Assembly: GCF_019042215.1 (NCBI RefSeq)
Contig: NZ_JAHQCS010000171.1
Coordinates: 1-39,929 of the forward strand
Length of the DNA: 39,929 bases
Source: Evansella tamaricis
GTDB lineage: Bacteria; Bacillota; Bacilli; Bacillales; Salisediminibacteriaceae
Direction: 5' to 3'
Position 1 is the first letter of the stretch. The number at the start of each line of letters is the position of its first letter. Positions 34,159-39,929 of this stretch are shown here, piece by piece. Made by a program: the position numbers and the translations under genes. A model generated the notes under the pieces. That model did not search any database. It saw only the letters and a program-made list of their open reading frames with translations, and was not told where the DNA came from.

Positions 34159-35833
34159 CTTTTCCCTTCACTCCTTCTACTTCCTCAATTAAATTCCAAT
34201 CGTCTGTTTGATCCAATGGCATTGGAATAGCCGTATTTTTTGTAATGGTTTCAAAATCTTTTTTTAGACCATGCCAATTCTTATTTGTATGACCTGCAAC
34301 CCAAATCTCCCCATCTCGATTCTGTAACCAGATGCGCCGGTGATACCAATAAGACCCCTGGACTAAACCTATCATGAAAATTACTCCACCAACGATCAGA
34401 ATTGGCAGCGTACGGTCTCTTCTGACCGTTAAGGCAGTGACATGATTCATGTCCACATCAATCATTCTGATCCGGTAATTGTTATCTCCATTTAATGCCT
34501 CATTTACTTGTACACCTACCAAACTCAATTCTCCCCGATCCGTATCTGGATTCATTTCAGGAGTAAACACTTCGAAAATAATTCTTGGGTTATCGGGTAT
34601 CCGGTTGAGGGTATCCGGTTCTTTTTGATCATTAATATAAAAATTAGGAAAATACTGAAATATCTCCACACGATATCCGTTTTCAAATTCATACACTAGT
34701 TCAGGGTTAAATAAATCTACTGTGAACTGAATATCAGACAGGTCCTCTTCAGATGAATCTTCATTCCTTTGAAGGGTAAAAGTAAACTCTGAGAGTTCAT
34801 TTAATTTATAGTCCACTTGATAGAGGGAATATCCATCGAAAGTTAACGGATCGTTTACACGGATGTCATACTGCATTATTTCCTCAAATTCAGTACCTAA
34901 TCCTATTGGTCCCTCATTATTTATACGTTTTAATAGAGTGGCAGAAGTCTGAAACGTTTTAACAACTGGATTTCCCCCAGTACGTTCAAAGGACTCTCGA
35001 AATCTTTCATCTTCCTCATCATATAGTTCCACGATAAATTCATCATTTCTCAAGAAATACTCTCCATCAGTTCCCCTAATAACAACTTGCTCCCCTTCTC
35101 TCACCCAAATATGTTCGTCTATATACATCTCCGGGAAAAAACGGAGCATGGCACCAATTAGAAATATAATTAAACCAACATGATTTACATAAGGACCCCA
35201 TCTTGCAAATCTGCCCTTTTCTGCAAGAATATTTCCATCTTCCTTAAAGATTCGATAGTGCTTCTCTTTTAATACCTTTTCTGCTTTCTCAATTGATTTT
35301 TCAGGTTCTTCCATTTTTTCTGTCTTGCTAAAAAGCTTTTGTCTACTCAAAAAACCTTTATGCCTAGTAACTCTTTGTGTTTTTAACGCACGGTGAAGTG
35401 GGACAACACGGTCTAAACTGCAAATGACTAACGAGATCCCAAGGGATGCGATCAGTAACATATACCACCATGAACTATACATAGTATGCAAACCAAGTTG
35501 GTAGTATAGTTTCCCGAGGACACCATATTCCTGTTCGTAGTACGTGCTTGCTCTTTCCCCGGCAGGTATGTACATCTCCTGTGGAAAAATTGTCCCTAGC
35601 ATTGATGCGAGTAGTATAAGGACAATAATCCATATTCCCACCTTCACAGATGAAAAGAAATTCCATACCTTATCCACAACCGATTTTGAATACGTTTGAG
35701 AACGCCTTGCGACACCTTCATATCTCATATCTGCTAACGACTGATTATCGTCCAGCAGTGGTTTACCACATGATTCACATAAATACGTTCCATATGGATT
35801 CACATGGCCGCAATCACATTTCACTTTCTCCAT
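34136..35833 (-). CDS. resB: Cytochrome c biogenesis protein ResB with N-terminal zinc ribbon
   Basis: The 565-residue protein has an N-terminal Cys pattern (C6, C8, C19, C22 in CDCGH and CESCGK) that can form a small zinc ribbon, then membrane segments near 65-85, 120-140, 210-230 and 475-495 around a large extracytoplasmic domain (about 235-470). It is the ResB/Ccs1 partner of ResC in system II heme delivery. The zinc ribbon is, as I recall, also found in some Bacillaceae ResB proteins. It starts 12 bp after resA. Confidence 0.94.
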   Translation of the reverse strand: MEKVKCDCGHVNPYGTYLCESCGKPLLDDNQSLADMRYEGVARRSQTYSKSVVDKVWNFFSSVKVGIWIIVLILLASMLGTIFPQEMYIPAGERASTYYEQEYGVLGKLYYQLGLHTMYSSWWYMLLIASLGISLVICSLDRVVPLHRALKTQRVTRHKGFLSRQKLFSKTEKMEEPEKSIEKAEKVLKEKHYRIFKEDGNILAEKGRFARWGPYVNHVGLIIFLIGAMLRFFPEMYIDEHIWVREGEQVVIRGTDGEYFLRNDEFIVELYDEEDERFRESFERTGGNPVVKTFQTSATLLKRINNEGPIGLGTEFEEIMQYDIRVNDPLTFDGYSLYQVDYKLNELSEFTFTLQRNEDSSEEDLSDIQFTVDLFNPELVYEFENGYRVEIFQYFPNFYINDQKEPDTLNRIPDNPRIIFEVFTPEMNPDTDRGELSLVGVQVNEALNGDNNYRIRMIDVDMNHVTALTVRRDRTLPILIVGGVIFMIGLVQGSYWYHRRIWLQNRDGEIWVAGHTNKNWHGLKKDFETITKNTAIPMPLDQTDDWNLIEEVEGVKGKDDSSTSK

Positions 35834-35845
35834 ATTAATCCCCCA

Positions 35846-36373
35846 TTAATTACTTGGAATAAGCTTTTCTAGTGCTGCAACTACTTGTGTCTCTGATTTC
35901 CCCCCAACAGCCCTTTCAATGACAACTCCATTTTCATCAATTAAAAAAGATGTAGGTAGGCTTACAACGCCGTATGCATTACTAACTAGTCTTTGCTCAT
36001 CTAAATAGAGTGGAAAATTATAATTATATCGCTCCATATGCCTTTCAACTATCCCGGCCCTTTCATTGAAGTTAACCGAAACAATCTCAACACCTTTTTC
36101 TTGATATACTGTATAATATTCCGTTAAATACTCCATTTTATCGCGACAGTAAGAGCACCAAGTAGCCCAAAAGTTAACATATACTCCTTTTCCCTGTAGA
36201 TCAGCCAGTTCTAAATAATTACCATCAAGATCTTCCACAGCAAAGTTAGGAGCAATGTCACCTTGGTCCACGAGTCCACGCTCTTCAGAAAAATGATTAT
36301 AAAATGTATAGCCAATAGCTATGAACATGACGAGTAAGATGATGGTGCGAATTACAAGCCTTTTCTGTTTCAT
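35846..36373 (-). CDS. resA: Thiol-disulfide oxidoreductase ResA
   Basis: The 175-residue protein has an N-terminal membrane anchor (about 6-24) and a thioredoxin fold facing outside. The active site reads WCSYC (C73, C76) instead of the CEPC of B. subtilis ResA; the cis-proline region is SLPTSF. ResA reduces the CxxCH cysteines of apocytochrome c before heme attachment. GAGAAGG precedes the start codon. It heads resABC and probably resDE. The CxxC dipeptide change may alter its redox potential. Confidence 0.93.
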   Translation of the reverse strand: MKQKRLVIRTIILLVMFIAIGYTFYNHFSEERGLVDQGDIAPNFAVEDLDGNYLELADLQGKGVYVNFWATWCSYCRDKMEYLTEYYTVYQEKGVEIVSVNFNERAGIVERHMERYNYNFPLYLDEQRLVSNAYGVVSLPTSFLIDENGVVIERAVGGKSETQVVAALEKLIPSN

Positions 36374-36423
36374 TCCTTCTCCCCCGTTTTCATTCCTATC
36401 AATCCATTTTCATGTTAACACTA

Positions 36424-36465
36424 TCATAGTAATGTTTATATATTTTTAACAGTTTATTTGTGAAC
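36424..36465 (-). promoter_or_regulatory. resA promoter with ResD-box-like site
   Basis: TTTGTGAAC (36457-36465, plus-strand reading) matches TTTGTGAAT at 8 of 9 positions. On the minus strand it lies just upstream of TGTTAA-N17-TATGAT (a weak -35 and fair -10), at about -45 to -55, suitable for activation. Known ResD control of resA in B. subtilis supports it. Confidence 0.5.
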
Positions 36466-36466
36466 A

Positions 36467-37186
36467 TTATGTGACAGCTAATTCCCTGAGTCTTTTCACC
36501 TCATGGGGCTTTAATTCTCGAAACTCCCCTGCATTCATCCCTTTCAAATGTAAAAATCCGTACTCCTCCCTTTTTAATTTGATTACAGGATGTCCTATAG
36601 CCTCAAACATTCGACGGACTTGCCTGTTACGCCCTTCATGAATTGCAATTTCAACAATCGAGGTTTCCTTTTGTTTATCAGACCGTTTTAATCTCACTTT
36701 TGCTGGAGCCGTTTTTCCATCTTCAAGCATAATTCCTTTCTCCAGTTTTTTTAGAGATTCTCTCAAAGGCATTCCTTCTACTTTTGCAATATAAGTTTTA
36801 TAAATTTTATGTTTTGGATGGGACAATAAGTTGGCAAATTCTCCATCGTTTGTAAGAAGAAGTAAACCTGATGTATCAAAATCTAATCGACCTATTGGAT
36901 AAATACGGTTCTCTGTTGGAAGAAAGTCAGTAACCACTTTCCTTCCATGTTCATCAGAAACACTGGAAATAACTCCTGTTGGTTTATATAACATAAAATA
37001 TACTGGTTCTTCTTTGTCTAACGGAACCCCATTAACCACAACTTCATCATGGTTAGGATCCACTTTAGTCCCTAATTCGGTTACTTTTTTCCCATTAACA
37101 TAAACTTTCCCGTCTATAATTAATTCCTCTGCCTTACGTCTTGATGTTAAACCTGATTGAGCAATAACCTTCTGTAAACGTTCCAA
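36467..37186 (-). CDS. rluB: 23S rRNA pseudouridine synthase RluB
   Basis: The 239-residue protein has an N-terminal S4 RNA-binding domain (about 1-60, QKVIAQSGLTSRRKAEELI) and a pseudouridine synthase domain with the catalytic Asp in GRLDFDTSGLLLLT near 100. It modifies a uridine in 23S rRNA (E. coli U2605 equivalent). The start is TTG at 37186 with GAGGTG 6 nt upstream, giving the usual N-terminus LERLQKVIA; an ATG 21 codons upstream would add an atypical extension. Confidence 0.92.
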   Translation of the reverse strand: MERLQKVIAQSGLTSRRKAEELIIDGKVYVNGKKVTELGTKVDPNHDEVVVNGVPLDKEEPVYFMLYKPTGVISSVSDEHGRKVVTDFLPTENRIYPIGRLDFDTSGLLLLTNDGEFANLLSHPKHKIYKTYIAKVEGMPLRESLKKLEKGIMLEDGKTAPAKVRLKRSDKQKETSIVEIAIHEGRNRQVRRMFEAIGHPVIKLKREEYGFLHLKGMNAGEFRELKPHEVKRLRELAVT

Positions 37187-37286
37187 AATGTTCACCTCAG
37201 ATAGTTTTTTCCTTATATGATCAGTTTGCTGATCAACATTCGTTTTCAAACCCTAATTTTATCTTTTTTTTTATCTACACACAATG

Positions 37287-37318
37287 AAAAAGCTCGTTTT
37301 TTGTAAAACGAGCTTTTT
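37287..37318 (-). terminator. Terminator of dacB-spmA-spmB
   Basis: AAAAGCTCGTTTT and AAAACGAGCTTTT pair perfectly around a 4-nt loop. It lies just past the spmB stop and ends in T-rich sequence on the minus strand. Confidence 0.9.
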
Positions 37319-37341
37319 AATAATTATTATACGGTATAAAA

Positions 37342-37872
37342 TTATAAAAATACTAAGGAAACTATGATGATGGATGCAAACACTCCAATGAAATCTGCAA
37401 TTAACCCTACTTTGAGAGCATCTCCCATTTTTCGGATTCCAACTGCACCGAAATAGACTGTCAGAACATAAAACGTCGTATCTGTACTACCTTGCATCGT
37501 CGAGGCTAATCTGCCGATAAAGGAATCCGGCCCATGAGTAGCAATTAAATCACTTGTCATTCCTAATGCACCTGTACCAGACAGTGGTCTTATTAGTGCG
37601 AGGGGGACAATATCAGGGGGAATTCCTGCCATTTCTAATACTGGCCTAATTAAGGAAATAAAAAATTCCATAGCCCCTGATTCCCGGAATACAGTAATGG
37701 CTACCAACATACCTACTAAATAAGGAATAATGGAAAAAGACATCTTAACGCCTTCTTTCGCACCTTCCACAAATGTTTCATAGGTTGGTACTTTTTTTAA
37801 CGTACCAGCGATTAATATAAATGCGATGATGCAAGGAATGATCCATATGGAAATAGTTGTTACCCAGGCCAT
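37342..37872 (-). CDS. spmB: Spore maturation protein B
   Basis: The 176-residue integral membrane protein belongs to the nucleoside-recognition (Gate) domain family. It has about five membrane segments and the conserved GMTSDLIATHGPDSFIG and MQGSTDTTFYVL stretches. SpmA and SpmB are needed for normal spore core dehydration in B. subtilis; the transported substrate is unknown. It starts 6 bp after spmA, with a terminator behind it. Confidence 0.93.
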   Translation of the reverse strand: MAWVTTISIWIIPCIIAFILIAGTLKKVPTYETFVEGAKEGVKMSFSIIPYLVGMLVAITVFRESGAMEFFISLIRPVLEMAGIPPDIVPLALIRPLSGTGALGMTSDLIATHGPDSFIGRLASTMQGSTDTTFYVLTVYFGAVGIRKMGDALKVGLIADFIGVFASIIIVSLVFL

Positions 37873-37878
37873 GAGACG

Positions 37879-38469
37879 TCACGCCCCTCTTTTCATTCTG
37901 CGATAATAGAAAAACCTGTCCACTAATACAGCTCCTACAGTAGAACATGCTGTTGCAAGGATAGTAGTCCCAACAATCTCAGTAGGCGATACAGAACCGT
38001 ATTGTATACGTATTGCAATAACAGTGGTAGGAATTAATGTGATACTCGCAGTATTAATGGCTAGAAGGGTGATCATGGAACGACTGGCTTCGTCTCTTCC
38101 TCCATTTAATGTTTTCAATTCTTCCATAGCCTTAATTCCCATTGGAGTAGCAGCATTCCCCAAACCAAACATGTTTGCACTCATGTTAGATAAAATGTAG
38201 CCAAGGGCAGGGTGATCTTTTGGTACCTCTGGGAATAACCACCTTGCAATTGGCTGTAATAATCGACTTAACCCCAATAGTAACCCTGACTTCTCTGCAA
38301 TCCTCATTAGTCCTAACCAAAAAGTCAGCACACTTATCAACCCGATACAGATTGTTACTGCTTCACTTGCCCCCTTAAAAATTGCTTCATTTACTTGATC
38401 CATTGTTCCATTTATACCTGCAAAAACTAATCCGATAATAAAGAGGGAAACCCAAATAAGGTTAACCAT
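37879..38469 (-). CDS. spmA: Spore maturation protein A
   Basis: The 196-residue membrane protein has a Gate domain and the conserved LSNMSANMFGLGNAATPMG motif near 95-113. It works with SpmB in spore core dehydration and heat resistance. It overlaps the dacB stop by 8 nt. The strict order dacB-spmA-spmB matches the mother-cell sigma-E operon of B. subtilis. Confidence 0.94.
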   Translation of the reverse strand: MVNLIWVSLFIIGLVFAGINGTMDQVNEAIFKGASEAVTICIGLISVLTFWLGLMRIAEKSGLLLGLSRLLQPIARWLFPEVPKDHPALGYILSNMSANMFGLGNAATPMGIKAMEELKTLNGGRDEASRSMITLLAINTASITLIPTTVIAIRIQYGSVSPTEIVGTTILATACSTVGAVLVDRFFYYRRMKRGA

Positions 38470-39625
38470 GTCCCCTCACTCCTGCAGTCATAAACAATTG
38501 GTCTACCCATTGTTTCCAAAATGGTGCCTTTTCCTCTTTTTCTTCTATATACTTTAATGGAACAACACCGATCACTTCGTTATTTAATTCTATTTGTAGC
38601 GTGCCAATCGGATAAGGGTGACCATCTTCTTCCCAACGGTCATCTGTTGGCGGTTTATATAAGACAAGACGTGTATTTAAATTTTCTGTTTCTTCTTCTG
38701 ATAATGGATACTCAAATGTATATTCTGCTATGACTTTATTCCGGTAATAGTCATCGTCTACACTCTTAACGATGCCCTCTTGAATTACAGTAAATATTTT
38801 AAAATTACTGAAGGCCCACTCATATAGACTTATGTGATCATTCCAGTCACTCGGAGCATTTATTGTTACAGCAATTAAATTAACATCATCTTTTGAGGCT
38901 GTAGTTACTAGCGTTCGGTTTGCCCTTTTCGTATAGCCTGTCTTTCCTCCTGTACAATACTCATATAGCTGAGTTAACAGCCTGTTCTTATTATTAAATA
39001 TCCGATAATTTTCCCCTTCATTTCCCTCTGTTCTATAATGCTTTGTAGAAGTAATCTCCTTATATTCTTCCATTTCCATAGCGTATTTTGTAAGTAATGC
39101 CATATCGTAGGCAGTAGAATAGTGTTCTTCATGATCATCAAGACCGTGCGGATTAGCAAATGCAGAATTAAGCATTCCTATTTCTTCTCTTTTTTGATTC
39201 ATCATCATAACAAAACCTTCGAGACTTCCTCCCACATGTTCTGCAATAGCCACTGCCGCATCATTTCCGGACCGGAGCATTAAACCATATACTAAATCAC
39301 GGAGTTTTATTTTTTCCCCTGCCACCAAATAAATTGATGAACCCTCTGTTCCTTCTGCATTTTCTGAAATAGTGACCCAATCATCCAATTGCTCAGATTC
39401 GATGGCTAAAACAGCAGTCATAATTTTTGTTATACTGGCAATTCTCATTGGAGTGTGTGCATCCTTTTCAAACAAAACTCTACCACTTTCTTCCTCCATT
39501 AGAATGGCTCCCCTTCCCGATACACCCCCTGGATAGGTCGCAGCATTTACTTCTTCCTTCTCGACAGGAATGCTTATATAAATTAAACTCGCGGATAAAA
39601 AAATAAGCATTATTTTTTTCAGCAT
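38462..39625 (-). CDS. dacB: D-alanyl-D-alanine carboxypeptidase DacB (sporulation PBP5*)
   Basis: The 387-residue protein has a signal peptide (about 1-29) and the serine-peptidase motifs SITK (S64-K67), SGN (119-121) and KTG (228-230). It trims D-Ala from spore cortex peptidoglycan and so sets cortex cross-linking. The C-terminal part ends in an amphipathic stretch for membrane contact. The start is ATG at 39625 with GGAGG 6 nt upstream; the reading frame continues back into repeat R8, but that extension is repeat sequence and not credible. A sigma-E-like promoter lies between the gene and the repeat. Confidence 0.94.
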   Translation of the reverse strand: MLKKIMLIFLSASLIYISIPVEKEEVNAATYPGGVSGRGAILMEEESGRVLFEKDAHTPMRIASITKIMTAVLAIESEQLDDWVTISENAEGTEGSSIYLVAGEKIKLRDLVYGLMLRSGNDAAVAIAEHVGGSLEGFVMMMNQKREEIGMLNSAFANPHGLDDHEEHYSTAYDMALLTKYAMEMEEYKEITSTKHYRTEGNEGENYRIFNNKNRLLTQLYEYCTGGKTGYTKRANRTLVTTASKDDVNLIAVTINAPSDWNDHISLYEWAFSNFKIFTVIQEGIVKSVDDDYYRNKVIAEYTFEYPLSEEETENLNTRLVLYKPPTDDRWEEDGHPYPIGTLQIELNNEVIGVVPLKYIEEKEEKAPFWKQWVDQLFMTAGVRGHG

Positions 39626-39660
39626 ATGTATCCTCCACTCTCTACACAGTTGTTTGTACA

Positions 39661-39689
39661 AGTCTATGCATTGAAAAAAAAAGATATGT
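39661..39689 (-). promoter_or_regulatory. Candidate sigma-E promoter of dacB-spmA-spmB
   Basis: On the minus strand ACATATC, 14 bp, then CATAGACT resembles the sigma-E pattern KMATATT-N14-CATACAHT (5 of 7 and CATAnAnT). The start would be about 25 bp before the dacB ribosome site. Repeat R8 begins 8 bp upstream of the -35. Confidence 0.55.
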
Positions 39690-39696
39690 CCTAAAT

Positions 39697-39929
39697 AAGA
39701 AAAGCGCAAGCGCCTATGGTCACGAGCGTAGGGCAGTGGACGAATGACAACTAGAAGTCCGTCTTTGACTTCAGTTGTCACTTCCGAAGTGCCCCGTAGC
39801 GGTTAAGAAGCAACTGAAAAAGTTTAAAACCACCTTTTCAGTTCCTTTTATTTGTATGGCAATGGCTGCGCTCGTCGCTCGCATGATAGGAGAATACCAC
39901 TCCTATCATGCTTTTTAAAGATTGCGACG
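39697..39929 (+). repeat. Dispersed repeat copy R8, composite, truncated by the window edge
   Basis: The host left arm (AAGAAAAGCGCAAGCGCC, CACGAGCGTAGGGCAGTG), type A middle (GACGAATGACAACTAGAAGTC) and right arm to CCCCGTAGCGGTTAA are followed from 39807 by the left two thirds of the palindromic insert. The window ends within the insert, at GATTGCGACG. The copy stands directly upstream of the dacB promoter. Confidence 0.93.
39807..39929 (+). mobile_element. Partial MITE-like palindromic insert inside R8
   Basis: It begins GAAGCAACTGAAAAAG, has the left hairpin, the arm GGCAATGGCTGCGCTCGTCG, and a perfect 12-bp central hairpin GCATGATAGGAG / CTCCTATCATGC. The right terminal hairpin is beyond the window. 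The flanking host sequence is GCGGTTAA instead of GCGAGTAG. Confidence 0.55.

Noticed and set aside
38462-39781. dacB read from 39781
   Set aside because: The first 52 codons lie in repeat R8 and the spacer. The ATG at 39625 has a good ribosome site and is followed by a normal signal peptide.

Overview
The window looks like a chromosomal segment of a low-GC, endospore-forming member of the Bacillaceae, probably close to Oceanobacillus, Virgibacillus or a relative. This is inferred from protein similarity recalled from memory and from gene order. Almost all genes lie on the minus strand and reproduce, with interruptions, two Bacillus subtilis neighbourhoods: dacB-spmA-spmB-rluB-resA-resB-resC-resD-resE, and ypbB-recS-ypbD-ypbE-ypbF ... 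ypbG-mecB-gudB-ypdA-prsW-sleB-ypeB-motI-cmk-rpsA-like-fni. Spore genes (sleB, ypeB, spmA, spmB, dacB) support a spore former.

Layout from right to left, following transcription. 39.6-36.5 kb: dacB-spmA-spmB (spore cortex and maturation), then rluB. 36.4-30.3 kb: resABC (cytochrome c biogenesis) and resDE (redox-responsive two-component system). 30-25.5 kb: a mixed-strand stretch with moaB, a PduO-type cobalamin adenosyltransferase, a SurA_N-type lipoprotein, a LysM/M14 peptidoglycan peptidase and a Crp/Fnr-type regulator. 25.4-20.9 kb: the ferredoxin gene fer, then divergent ypbB-recS-ypbD and short ypbE and ypbF homologues. 20.4-15.4 kb: a six-gene operon for a four-subunit 2-oxoacid:ferredoxin oxidoreductase (VorB-like) with an ATP-binding partner and formate-tetrahydrofolate ligase, sitting between ypbF and ypbG. 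15.2-8 kb: a small membrane protein, ypbG, a MerR-type regulator with a cobalamin-binding photoreceptor signature, mecB, gudB, ypdA, ansA, prsW and an easily missed 55-residue Cys-motif protein. 7.3-0.3 kb: sleB-ypeB, motI, cmk-plsC, the S1-domain protein and fni.

The most unusual content is intergenic. A modular, strongly structured repeat family occurs at eight places: one partial copy at the left edge, three in tandem near 7.4-7.7 kb, one at 20.5 kb, two near 29.7-30.2 kb, and one at the right edge. Three of these copies carry the same insert of about 182 bp, built as nested inverted repeats. In the one complete copy the insert is bounded by an 8-bp direct repeat. Its central hairpin shows a compensatory base-pair change between copies. 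Both window ends fall inside this composite, as expected if the assembly broke at the repeat. No tRNA, rRNA, CRISPR array, phage gene or transposase gene was seen.
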